From the NCBI GenBank assembly GCA_013398955.1, contig VWPU01014183.1, positions 112,088 to 176,087 of the forward strand: DNA of 64,000 bases. The letters are read 5' to 3'. The position numbers were made by a program, and so were the translations under genes. The stretch is from Callaeas wilsoni (taxonomy: Eukaryota; Chordata; Aves; Passeriformes; Callaeidae). Under the pieces are notes generated by a model. The model was given only the letters and a program-made list of their open reading frames with translations, was not told the origin of the DNA and did not search any database. Positions 36,423 to 49,915 of this stretch are shown here, piece after piece. How positions within the stretch are numbered: the stretch's first letter is position 1; each line of letters begins with the position of its first letter.

Positions 36423-39400
36423 TTCAGACAATACTTTGATGGCATGTTTGGGTACAGGAGAAGAGAATGCATTTGAGGATATAAGTTCTTTGACAATGAT
36501 AAATACACTGTATTAACTACTCCACATAGCATCTGCAGCCCTTTAAAACACAACCAAAAAAATAGATATTCCTCTAGCATTAACTTTGTATGAGACAGGA
36601 GATATTAGTCAAATCGTGTTTCCTGACTGCAATCCATAAAAAGCAGAGACAAATGAAAGTCATCTATTTAGAGCAACAGATGTACAAGACAGGACTTGGA
36701 AGGGAAGCTATGGGGAAGTGTTTTGCATCTAGACCACGCTTGTCCCAGATGGAAAATGGTCTGTGTATTTGTATATGCTGAAACTGAACCTAAACATCAC
36801 TTGTAAAATAAAATTGTAAAAAACCTAGTAAATTTGCCACAAAACATTCAAATCTACTACAAAGTCTTAACAGCATGCTCTTAGGGCAGGGCAGGAGGAA
36901 AACTACTTGAATATGTTAGTTCTTACATAATGAATAGGAGAAACCCTAACACCTCTGAAAGCTCCAGCATCTCTTTCAGGAGTCAGAACTATATATTTTA
37001 AACACTGCTAATAAGGCATGAGATAATTTGCTTAAGACAAAATAAAATTCCAATACAACACAGTCTTCTACCACCCACTAATTTACACTTGAACAATATA
37101 ATCAACTAGACCAAACTATGCTTAATGCAAAGTCAATAAATTCTTTTTTGGCTGTTGACACAAAAATCTACTGGGAATTAAACACTTGAGGAAATTAATC
37201 ATTATAACACTCTGGTTCAATGCACATCTGTATTGAAATAATTTGGTCTTTAATTCACTTTATTTGTAGCTGGGTTTAAAGCAGTAAATTTGATAGAAGC
37301 AGGCCTCATTAAACCGATCTAGTTCCAAATGCTTTTCGTTAAGCTTGGTGTATTTGAACAAAGTCAAAAAAGATTCATTTCCTTTAAACAATTGTGCATT
37401 ATAAAGTAACCCAAACAAACCAAGACCATTAATACATAATATAATAAAGGCATTTACATTTGATCTGAGCAAAAGCCAGCATTAATGATCTGTTTGCTTT
37501 TAATACATTTTCTTGAGGCACAGACATACTCCTTTCTTACTGCCCACAGAAATTCACATGGACAAATAGCTGGAAGACCACCAAAATAAAGTGGCTAGAA
37601 GCTCAGGCTATTATGACAACCTCACAGCTTCCTACTTTAACAGTTATGTTTAATACTTTCAACACAGATGTAGTTTAGCATCGTGGCTCCCAGATTTAGC
37701 TAGCTTGGAAATCAGCAGCAGTAACAGGTGGCTGGTGCAAAGACACCTCGGGAGATATCACATCCATGTGCTGGGGAAACCTGTGCCGAGTTACCTGGCT
37801 GCACAAAAGTGACAGATCCAGCTAAGAGAATTATAGCAACACTCCTCTCTACATGAATTCAAAACCAGCAGCAACTCTGCAAAAGGTGGCAGCAATCACA
37901 GCTCCATAAGCAGCTGCCAGGACACAATGAGCAGTTCAGCAGCCTGAGCGTATCTCCAGTTTGTAGTCCTTACCCCAATCTCTTTCAGGACAGGGCATGG
38001 TGTCACTGCACATTACCACAGAGCCCTAATGTCAGCATAACACGCTATGGAAACATCTGGCAAAACAGAGACAGTTAGACTAAAAAAGTGGTTAAAAAGA
38101 CATGTGCAGTAACTCAAGAGCATAATGTTAACCACTTCCACACATATTTACCTTTCTATGCTGTTCGAGTGACACGGCAGACAGCACATGGTATGCAAAG
38201 GGACTGCTTACTCTCAGGCACATAAGCAAAATTCTAAATGGTATGAATAAGCTGATCTCTCTCGAGATTTTTATTTTCTCGAAGTACACACACATATTCT
38301 AGATAAAATAGAATATTTCTGTGATTTCAAGAGGTGAAGAACTTTTCAAGTTGAGTTTTGACCTTCCCAAGGAAACATTGGGCCCTGTCCCATCCCCCTG
38401 CTTTCACTACATGTAGCTCATGCCTCCGTGTCCACTCCTTTGTCCTGTGTAACTTCAGCCTTACTATGCCATACGGTACAATACCTACGCTACAACTGAG
38501 TTGTAAATAGCAGTCGTGTTAAACTGGGGTGGGAATGAAGAGGGAGATGACCTAGCATGAAATACAAAAAGTATTCTTAGCAATTAAAAAAAAAAAAGGC
38601 ACAAAAAAACCCCACTCAACATGAGCCATTATGAAACAGTTTTCCCATTCTTCAAAACAAAAACTAACCACCTTCCACAGCTATTTAGTTACACTACTTT
38701 CTAATCAATGCCAGTTATTCCTACAGTACTAGACTAAAGGAAAGAGGATAGAAATAGTTTGCACTCCTCATAACCTTTAACCTTCCATAAGCCTTAGTCT
38801 GATATACTTTTGTGGTTCCAGGATCTGAATTAGGGTGTAAGTACCTAGAAATCGTTGCCCACCTCCAAAAACAAACATCACAGGGTTATTCAAGTGATGT
38901 TCAGGAGACTACCACTTATTCTGTAGACAAGCACTAAACAAGCACAGTAGTGCAAAGATCATTCCTTACGTTCCTACAACTAAAAGAAGAACCCACAACA
39001 ACTAGAACGGCTCTACTACCGAGTTTCTCCCATTCCTCATATAAATTGGTCAGAAAATTACCTCACAGGTGAGGAACAAACACACACTACATTTTGCTAG
39101 TGATTTCAGAAGGCATCAAACTCATCAGTTACAAAGGTCTGGTTTACTGCAGTTGGACATGGTGCCATGACATTTGTTACAGCAACCCCGCACCTTTTGG
39201 CCCAAGTATCTGAAGCTGGCTGCAGCTTTTACCAAGTTACTCAATTAACTTGAAAAGACAAGTCAAAACCTCAACACTGCTAAGTGGCTGACAGTACCTG
39301 CAGAAAGGAAGCAGCTCTCGGTAACAAACATTACCATTACAAAGTTTACAGCAGACAGAGCATTTTCTTCTTTCACCTTCCTTTCATTCCCTGTAGTCTT

Positions 39401-41389
39401 CTGGTTTTCTCTTCTATCCTCACTCAACCTTGCACCTCATGTTTCTATTTTTAAAATCAAAATCTTTCAGTTTTCACAAAACAATGAGGTTGGTAAATCA
39501 CTGTATAAATGAGGGTGGAGCAAATAAAACATATTGTATATATCAATTTCTGAATGAATATGTTTAAAAACAGAGTACCTCAAGGCACATAAAAATCACT
39601 TCTGAGAAGAAAAGAAAATTCTCTTTCTTGGAAGCTATTTAAAACTGTTATTTGCATCAATTCCTGAATTGCTACTGCTAAGTAGCATTAGAATATAAAA
39701 TCACACTCTACAGTTTTCTCCTCTCGAGATTTACAGTTAAATGATAAGAAAAATACTTCCTGGTTAAATTGGACAGATAATGCAATACAGCTTTTATCAA
39801 ACCAATAAATATGTTATAATACACAAGCCTCTGGCCCTAAGAGACTTCCTTCTTCAGGTGCTGGCAGTCTATAAATTAGCTCGTTTGTAGCACAGAAAAG
39901 CTCCATAATTAGTACCTAGTTTATCATTAAAACCTTGCATTCACTGTATGATGTCACAGACTACTGAGTCTGGCTCTCATTTACACACTCAATTATTTTC
40001 TGGCATCCCAGTACAGTTGATCCCATTATTTCCTATATAATTGACCAACTTTAACAGCTGCAATTCTTCTCTTGCAAATACAGAACATATTGTAGATGAC
40101 AGGATCATAGTTATCACTCTTAAAAAAATTCCACATAACATACAGTTTAAATTTGACAATGCTTAAGATGCTTTGCCCTGCAGCCAGCAAAAGTTTGATT
40201 TAAAAAGCACTGTACAGTAATTAGATTTAAACCACAGAATTACTTAAAGTACCACACTCATTGACTGGTAGAGCTTTTATTGCAATAGATTAGACTCATT
40301 ACTTAAGATTCTGAAAAGCAGTTGAAGATCATTTACCTCTGGTACTAGAAATTAATACACTTACTTTTGATTACAGCTGCAAATGAGACATACAGATAGC
40401 AGTTCTGCAGATCCAGGCACGCCAGATACCCTCCTGGACCAATGGAGGGCAGGAAGTGTCCTGGCTGACTCAAACCTCACCTAGTGACCAACATGCTAGA
40501 TCCTCCTAAATCCTTCTGGCAAAACCTGCAATGCATGCGCTTAACCCTAACAGCTTGAAATGGCAACCACCTGTAGTGTAGGCATGTAAGATAACAGACA
40601 ATTCAGTAAAGTACCTAATTTCACATAGCCATGAGAAACCCTGAGATGTTTTCATCTATTTCTGCAAAATCATTGTGTCTATTAACAAGAAAATCTGATA
40701 AAACACCTGTATCTTACCTTAGCATAAAAACATCTCCAAGACTGAAAGCAAAGAAGTTCTTTCTTACTGGCCCTCAAACGTATCAAGAATGGACTTAATG
40801 ACCAGTAATTAATCTAAAGATTCATTAATCAAAGGAGAATACAGTACTAGAAAAGACAGCAGTCAATAACCTGCAACTGTCCTGTGCAGCAGCCCTACAA
40901 ATCAAAGGGCAAAGGGAAAAAGCAAAGCTTTGGAAATCTAACATGTTGTACTGCTGTACCTACACCTGGAAGACAACTTTCATAAGAAGGTACTATTTTT
41001 CTCCCCTTCACTTCTAGCCTTTATTCTATATCATGAAAATAAATAAAACTCCTTTTATCGTTTTTTTTTTTCCCCTACACCTTGGAATTTAATGGACAAA
41101 ACCTGTTAACTGCATTATACAGCTTTTTATTGTAGATTTAGAGTTTTGTTAATACCATTTGCACATCAGGTATATTCATGATGGCTTGGAATTTCAGACA
41201 GTTTCAAGGATTTTTCTTTGTATTACTAGGAACAACAAAAAACCCAACCGCAAAACACAAGAAAAAGCAACAAAGCAGCTTCCTGTTCAGAGGTAAAAGA
41301 TTCTGCCTTTTAGTTGTTGCACTTCTAACATGTGTCATTTGTAAACCCTGACAGCCAGGACAGAAAAACCTGTTAGCACTCAGGACATT

Positions 41390-41750
41390 TTCCTCCAGAG
41401 GGCTTGTGGGCTTCCAAGCAGGGGTGCAGAGATGCAGCGAGGCAGGAGTTAGAGCAAGGAATGAATTATTTATTAAATTAACAATACCATTTATATATTC
41501 TAGTTCCATAAAGCAAGTCAACAGTGCTTACACTTCTCCTAGGGTGATTGGTCAAAATCTCAGACACCCACTTAGAAATGATTTTTCCTAATATAATGTA
41601 CACAAGGTCAGAAGATACCAGATATGAATGCTATTTACATAAACCCTATCTATTGTTTACATAGCTTACACAGCAAAGTTCTCACAGAATGAATGCAAGA
41701 AGAGAAAATTTCCCTGCTAACAGCATTTCAGCATCCACAGAGGGCATGTA
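41390..41750. mobile_element. Possible endogenous-retrovirus LTR fragment
   Basis: The stretch GTGCAGAGATGCAGCGAGGC to AAGGAATGAATTATTTATTAA, then GGGTGATTGGTCAAAATC and ATTTCCCTGCTAACAGCATT, resembles pieces of avian ERV LTRs as I recall them. I could not define ends, poly(A) signal or orientation, so this is a weak call from remembered similarity only. Confidence 0.3.
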
Positions 41751-44700
41751 TTTTATCAAGGATAACACACTAGCCAAATGTCTCCAGAGGCTTTCACAGG
41801 TAGATGCCCACCAGTACCGATGACAGCTGGAAAGCTGTCTTGGGCATCTGCTGCTGTGGTTGCACTGTCTGAAGCATTTTTTCCAATGAAGCCATATGAT
41901 CCATGGGGAAAGGGAAAAGAGAGAAATAGGGAAGATTCCACCTCAAAACCAGCACACTGCATTTAAGTTTTGTTTTGGCATTCCTGTTTTACACCATTAA
42001 AGATGCTTCAGCTTTTCAGCCAACAAAAGAATGCAATTAATTTAGGTCACTATGGATCTTGCACATGAAAATCTGTACTGACCAAATTCAGGAAAACAAA
42101 ATCAAGGCAAACACCTCACCCCTTTCTACGGGATGGCCACAATATGCAACAGCATAGCAGTACACCTGAGGTGCACAGCACATCATCTTTTCCTTCAAGC
42201 CCAATATTTTAACACTTAAACTATTTTATCATTTATCAATGTGCCAATTATGACATATTTGCATTCATCTGCTACAAATACAAAAGCAAACCTGCAGCAA
42301 AGCCTTACAGCAAAAGAACAATACTTTAATCATATGGAATTACAATTTCAGGATACTCTAACTAATGGGGAAGAAACTGACCTTCGTGGTGGAATGTTAA
42401 GCAAAAAATAGGAAGTTTGTAGCACTCCATTAAAAACACTTGAATATTTGTGTTCAAGACAAAAATTCAAACAAAACAACCTTGAGAGAAACGAGAGAGA
42501 TGTATTCTTTAGACACCGGGCAGCTCGTGAGGCTAGTCTTCGGAGTCCTGTAAACAGTGACCACAAAATGAATTCCAAGTTATGAACATACATTCGCTAA
42601 GTTCACATATTGATAAAGCTCAGGATAACAGCATGGTCCTCTATATAGAAAGGTTACTTTTCAACTTGTATCATGGAAGAGAGTCAGGATCTTCTTAAAT
42701 CAGGTGCGTTTCAGACATTAAACAGAAAAAATCTACAGTACTACAGAAGTGCTTCTGCAGCATAAATGAGGCTACTCAATTCCAAATAATGTCCTATTAA
42801 CAAAATTCCATCATTCTTTATTTGTTTGCAGAACGGCTCTTTCCTGTAATCTAGGTAAGAACCTTTCCATCTTCAAACAGAGCATCTGCATGATACCGCT
42901 TAAGACAGAATCTTCTCCCAAGTCAGAAAAATTAAGCATTACATTAAGCTCTTAAAAACTGTCTTCACTGCATTCACTTGGTCTTTTGATTCTGCTCTAA
43001 TGGATTATCTATTTAACTTAGTCAGAATTTAATCCAGTGTTACAAGCCATGATCAAAGAAAGATTATTTTAATCCAGCTATAAAAGCTTGAGCTCTTGAG
43101 CTAACACACTAGATAGACCTATTCTCAAGCTTCACCTGTGCTACTATACTAGCACTGCACATCCTGAAGCACAAAAAAACCACAGGAAGGGACTGATGAG
43201 TCCTGACTTAAGACTTTGAAAATGTAAACAGCACATTAAGCCTGCATTTTCTACTCAATTTTACATCAGTCAAGAAATACATGTATCAGGGCCTCAAACC
43301 AGCTATTTTTTAAGCTGTGTGAGCTGATGGTGGAAGGCAGGTAGATGGGTGGGAAAAGGTAGGGCCAGTGAAACAGATGAAAAAGAAAGCATTTTTTTAC
43401 TCTTTTGTCAGATGAACAGTCCAACATTTCCCACATATGTTTCTCATTTTCCCAAATTATTGTACGCCAAATGTAAAAATATTAAACTCTGCAAAAGAAT
43501 CTAATAGAGATTATTACATGACAGGAAACAGCACGAACTATAGTGTGTCCTATACCACAATGGCAAACTCAAATCACAGTTGGCTTTTTCCTTCCCCTAA
43601 TTATGAGCAGTCAAACCACAAAATCTATGTTAAGATCTTATCACTTAAGGTTCCCTCATGGGAAAAGTTCAGAAACAGCTGTACAAAGCATCACTGCTCA
43701 GCTTCACATTTCTGAGGTAGCCACAAGTTTAGAAGAATGAAATCTGTCCATTGTGACACTATATTTGGGGCTCTGCCATCACTTGAGATACCGGTATTAG
43801 TGACTTCCTAATTAACATTCTCAAGAAGCATTCAAAGCAAATCAAAAGTAACAAAACCCCCACAGTATACTGTTTTTACTGATATTGATATCACCTCAGA
43901 AGTACAGAGTCTGAATACAAACTAGTAATTCGGGCAAAACAACCCAGAGAATGTAGCTAAAATCTGTCATGTGAACAGGTTTTATATAGATTATACATTA
44001 CTGCCTCTTACTTTCATAACAGGACACTTGTCAGTACCCACCACAGAAGCTGCTAATGAAGTATTGACTATAGCTTTTCACTCAAGCTGTACACTGATGA
44101 AGGTAAACAACCAACACCATTCACAAAAAATACCTTCAATGTACTTCTGCTAAATTGGCATAAAATACATTTAAAAAAAAAACTTTTTAAAATCAAAACG
44201 AAACCCCTTTTCGTTTTGCCACTGTTTTCACTAAGTGAGTTACCCATTCTAGACTATGCTACTCTTAGACAAACCTGAAAGAGCACATCCAAGAAACAAA
44301 AAAACAAGCATAGAGCATAAAAACCAAACCTCTCTTCTGTGGTACTAACCACAGCAGGAATAAGTGCTGATGACATAAGCTGTATCGAATAGAGCTATGG
44401 TGGAATTTAATAGGTCTACTAAGAAAAAAATTCTGTAGACTAATTATTTACTGGTTTGTGAATACAAATGAGTTAAAACTGCACATAAAATATAAACATT
44501 ACTTCCTTGTAGCACTACTTTAAAAACCTCTTAGGAAAAGTGGTACTTTTACTTGTATATAAAAGTCAGCATATCAACAGAGTATAGGAGAACAAATGCA
44601 CCTTCACAGAGCTCTTAACAAGCAAGACTTGCTGTCTTAGTTTGAAAGGCAGTTCTAAGTCATGCCCCCCTGTTGCTGTTTGTTTGTATCAAAACACTTG

Positions 44701-47700
44701 TCATTGTACCTCTGCTAATATCAGGCCCAATTAAGAATTTAATTACTCCCTTACTGGCTTTATAGCCTAACAGCTCGTTTTCAATGAAGAGTGATATATG
44801 GCAATAAGCAATATTCCCAGTAGTACCTCCTCCCAGTGAAACTCCTTCCAAGAAAACTGTTAAAATTTAAAATGACAAACTCAAGGGTTATTTCTCCAAC
44901 TGTAGCATTTTGCAATATTTTACTGAAAAGCTATCTGAAAGCAAGCACCCTTTATTACAGGCCTTAAAAAGATCAGAGGTGAAGGGGACTGCTAGATCAC
45001 ATAACTGAGTAACTTTCCAAGTTGTTACAAGTATGCCCAGAGCTTATCCCTGCCATTCTGGGCTAGATTGAAACAGCAGCAACCAACAGCAGTGCTGTAA
45101 CCCAGGCTGTGTCAGAAGCTGCCATTTCCAGTTCTGATACTGGAGTTTTGAAGTCATCATGCAACCTGCCTTAACTTCATCCTTCTCTCCAATGAGGCCA
45201 CAGTCCCTCACAAGTGAAAGATGCCACTGCAGGAGTTATCATATTTTGGTCTGCTTTGCCTGAAGAAAGAATTAATAATATCAGTTTACCTTAGTCATGC
45301 AATATATTCTAGGGAAGGTTGCTAAGAGATTACAGACTTAATTTTCATATATAATATCATGCAATAGTTAGTTTTAACACTGAGGCAATCTTAGAGATGC
45401 TAAGCAGACCATTCTTTAAAGCTATTTCTCTATGACAGTATCTCAGATTTTTATAATTAACTTTCAAAACACAAACCAGGTCACAAAAGATACCTGTTTG
45501 ATACTAAGCAGAGGTAGAGAGGAATTATCAGAAATGTACTGGAGTTAGATGTCAGCGTTTCAGTAAACTAAAAGGCAAAGGAAAAAAATATATAAAAATG
45601 CCACCAAGTACAAGCGAAGAGGAATTTCTTCAGTCTGAGAAGCTGTTTTGAACATTTATGATGGAATGTATTTCACTAAGTGTTTTAGCACTATCTTCAG
45701 AAATGGAAACCAATTTGCTTATTAGGGCAAAAATATATTTGGGATAATGAAACAAATATGAAGTTGCTTCCTTTTTACATAATTTCAAAGATGTATCATT
45801 TGACTGTGGTATTTCTGCACCAGAAAAAACATTTCAGCTCCTAGGTTTGAGAATATCGTATCCCATTGTGTTACAGCTTTATGTAATAAAATTCATTTAA
45901 CATGGATTAATTTCTAAATTCTATACCCCAAATACTGATTTTTAATCAGCTTTTTCATTATAACCCTAGCATTAAAATAGAATTTCTAGTTTTTGAACAA
46001 CACAGTTTCAACAGAAACAGCCCAACAACACTTCCTGAAACTGCATGGAAGATGGTCAACTGTTTATTGGCAGAAGTCTAATCAGTGTATGATGTGGGCT
46101 GAAGGAAACATAAGAACCTTGTAAGACATTATATACTTGATAAAATAAATGAACCCCCAAAGCTTTCAGGAATGAAGTCAAAGTTACACTTAAACAGGGC
46201 AGGGAAGATGAACCTAAACTGGATCTGAAAAACATTTTTCTCTAACATGCATTAGACACTAACCCTTAAACACAGGCTCTATATGAAGAAGTGTCTATTA
46301 TCCCCTTCTACATAGCAAGGTATACAAGCACATCCCTTTACGTATCACTGATAGAACAGTACCTTATTTGATTTATATTTTACCCACTGAATTTCTGAAG
46401 CAACTGAAATAGTCTCAGAACAGCTCACTTTCATATCCTTATAAAACAGAATTTTCTTGGACAAAGCTATACTGATCTGAAGAACTTAATTGTTTTTTGG
46501 AAAAGTGTGTAAACACTAACAAGCCAGAAATGTTTTCTGCAATCCAAGTGCTTTAAGCGTCATCTGGGGAATGCTATGACTCCTTCCTCTATCCCTTTCC
46601 AAAATCATTCGAGAAACTAAATATTTCAAACCTTGAAAAGAGTTTTTTTAAATAAAATCCTGTGTACGAATTTGTTTTCTAAAGGATGGGAAAACAAGTT
46701 TACATGGAAGCTTTAACATGACAGTGAACTATGACCTTTAAATATACTCCCATAGATTAGCTGCACACTCATAATTGTAATCAAAGTAAATGTATTTATG
46801 AACTTGATAATCATCAGATTGCTTAAACTATATTTGAGGCAAGTCTAATCAGGCAGAAACAAGAGCTACTGCCCTTGGCACCACTTGAAGCAAAGCAGAG
46901 CTTGCAAAATTTGAAAAGATCAATAAGGATGTGGTGACAAGAAAGTTGAAAAACTCAATTTAGTTAAAACGTTGAAGACAGTTATCTACCCAGTAAGACA
47001 CCAACACTTTAAAGGTAGTATTAAATAAGAAATTCTTACAGTAGTCCAATGCTCAGTACCTGGAACAGGACTAAACACCCTTTAGCATAATCTTTGTATT
47101 CACTAAATCCAGAATTCAACAGTAGAGCAGCTGCTCAGTGCCTGGTCTGGAGAATTCAATGAATGACAAAAGGTTACCTTAATTCAATGAGATAATCAGC
47201 ACACATTTACCCTTTACCAAGAGTTTTCCAACCATCTGCAAGGCGGCAGAGCTGACTGCCTATAAAACAACTGGTAGCATGCTGACATGTCCTCACATCA
47301 CTCATGTCAATGAAAATTTATCTCTTAGCAACAGCTAAAAGAAGCTGAACTTCCAGAAATATTTTAGATGCATCACGAGCCAACAGTTTCTTCATAAGTG
47401 ATTTTGATTGCTGCTGATCTCCAAACAGATGTCTACTCTAATTGGTAAAATTTATTAAATACATATTTTAAATAAGAAAAAGTCAAGTTGTCATGCCCTA
47501 AGAAAGCAATAACAATGGGATTCATTCTAGCTGTGCATAAAAGACTAAAGCTAACCTTATTTGAAGCTGCTGGTCTCACAATATCATTAACAGTGAAGTA
47601 AACACTCATGTGTTGTGGGGAAAGGAAAGAATTTGCTATTAAGGTTGCTGTCAGAAACTGAAAGCTTAGACACAAGTCCACTAAAACTAAGATAAATATT

Positions 47701-49460
47701 TTTGACAGGAAAAGCAAAATAAGAGATTCAATGCTAATACCACTTAGCTACTAAAACTATTTTGATTCCCTTCCCTGCTACATAGGAACAAATACAAAAC
47801 TTTAAGGCATTAATCTTTACAAGTAAATTCCATACAAAATCTCTGATAAAATTAGAAATACACTTGTTTTAGCAAAACTCATTTGCATTAGCAAAATATC
47901 AAGCAAATTAAAATTTTAGCACCAGACGGAGATCAGGAAATGGAAAAAGCTTGTTCTCAGCTATATTACAAGCTCTTCTCTAGAAAACAAGTCATGCAGA
48001 GGTCTCTTCAAAATAATCCAAAGACAATATTGAGAAAAAAACAATATAAATCATTCAGATTCTGGTTCATGTTAGCAGATAATGAGCAGTTTTGCTTTCT
48101 TCCATCACTAGTATTTTCCAGGAGACATAAAACAAAATCTGTCAATCCTAGGCTGAATAGAAGCCACATTTATTTACTTAAATTCACAGTCAGAATTGAG
48201 GTATCATCTTGAATTCAGAGCACTATAGGAAGGTGGGAACACAGAGGAAGATTCCTGTGGTGGTTTATTAATCCAAATAAAAGACTCCTACCACCCATCT
48301 CATGTTCAGATAAGACCCTTGCAACTCTCCACTGAAAGACTAAAAACATGCCTGCAAGAGGAGCAGCTAGCCACTGGTTTTTAAACACAGTGCACAAACT
48401 CATAAAGCAAAAACTGCCCATTGCCACAGAAACTCCAAATGGCAAAGCCCAGAACTTATTGAACACAAGTCCCAGTGATTTCCCTCAGTGTGCGGCAGAC
48501 AAGCACGTCAATTGACGCAACAAGAGAAATTCTTCAAATAAGCCCCAGAGCAAGTCACTGGCTTCCAAGAGAGCATGAGCTCCAGTATTTTGAATGCAGC
48601 TACAACATACACGTACAAGCACAGTAACAGACCATCCTACAGGCACTTAGCACGTGCTGCTACCTTGAGAACCCACCCTGCACATGGTTTGAAACATTTC
48701 TTGACTGATTTATCTATAAATTTCAGACCTTCAGAAAACATCTGTAACATCAGAAAGCCTGCTTTGCTAGATTAGCAGAATGCATGCCAAACATAAAAAT
48801 AAATACACTGGGTTTATTACACAATTTTTCAATATTAAAGCAGATTAATACTTGTAAAACATCATTAATAAGTTTTTTGTGACATTCAATTTTTACAACT
48901 GGATAAAGAGGAAAGGGAAGAGAGCCAGACAGTTCAAGGCAGAGCAAAAATACTCAGATCAAAAAATACCATGTTTATGTACAACCCCATTGTTAATTAC
49001 ATTAACCTCCATGTTAATATTTATAAACTGACTGATAAGCAAATACTTGCAGGAATCAATGCACTGTCCTCTTCTTCTACCATTAACAGATTCTTGTTAA
49101 ACTGACTCCTACAGCCAGCATACTAGCATTCAGAGGTCAAGAGAGAAAAATCAAAGTAGGAAAGGAAAGCTGAGTATCTTTAAATTTGGAACAGAAGGGA
49201 GGGATACAGCAGCCTTCATAAACGTAGAACTTGTTAACTAGCTACTATTAAGTTCAGTGATCATAACTGAGCTTACTTTGGTCTTAAGAATCTTTTCAGG
49301 CTCAAACATTGACTTTTTCATCACCCATTTAACTCTATTTTTGTATAATGTCTTTCCTAACTACTGCTCATTATCCACTAAAGCTAAGCATTTTAAAGAA
49401 TTCCACACTACTTGCAAGTTAGGTATTACTCATTCTACCAATCAGGTTGCTCAGGACATT

Positions 49461-49690
49461 GCCTAGTCCAGCTCTGATCACCTCTGAGGATGGAGATTCT
49501 GTAGCCTCTCTGAGTCTCTGTTCCATGTCTCTCCATCCTCATTTTAAAGGAATTTCTCCTTCATCTATCTGCAATTTCCCTTGATGCAACTTGTGCCAGT
49601 TACCTCTCATTATTTTGCCATCTGAAAAATAGCAGTCTCCATCTTCTCTATAATCACCCAACATGTAGTTCTGCAAGAGGTGCTTTAACA
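49461..49690 (-). mobile_element. CR1 LINE fragment, reverse orientation
   Basis: CCTAGTCCAGCTCTGATCAC, TCTCTCCATCCTCATTTTAA and ACTTGTGCCAGTTACCTCTC follow the CR1 order read backwards. The copy is diverged and lacks its 3' terminal repeats. It faces a second CR1 piece 75 bases away. Confidence 0.7.
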
Positions 49691-49764
49691 CAACAGTCCC
49701 ACACATCTATGGCCATTTTATTTTGACTGTGCTCCTTTCAGCTGTTACCTGTAAATACTTCCTG

Positions 49765-49915
49765 CTGCCTAGGGAAGTGTTGGAATCACTGTCTCTGGAA
49801 GCATTCACAAAACATGTAGATGGTTTAATGCTGAAGCATGGCAGTGCTAGGTTAACAGTTAGACTCGCTGATCTTTGAGGCCTTTTCCACCCTAAATAAT
49901 TCTACGGTTCTACTT
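49765..49915 (+). mobile_element. CR1 LINE 3' end, forward orientation
   Basis: GGAAGTGTTGGAATCACTGT, CTCTGGAAGCATTCACAAAA, then GCTGATCTTTGAGGCCTTTT and CCACCCTAAATAATTCTACG with a second TTCTAC are the last 150 bases of a CR1 element, including a worn version of the ATTCTATG terminal repeat. It lies 5'-to-5' with the neighbouring reverse copy. Confidence 0.85.

Noticed and set aside
44633..44860. TGTCTTAGTTTGAAAGGCAG, like the start of an avian ERV LTR
   Set aside because: Only the first 20 or so bases look similar to what I remember; the following sequence did not, so no element was called.
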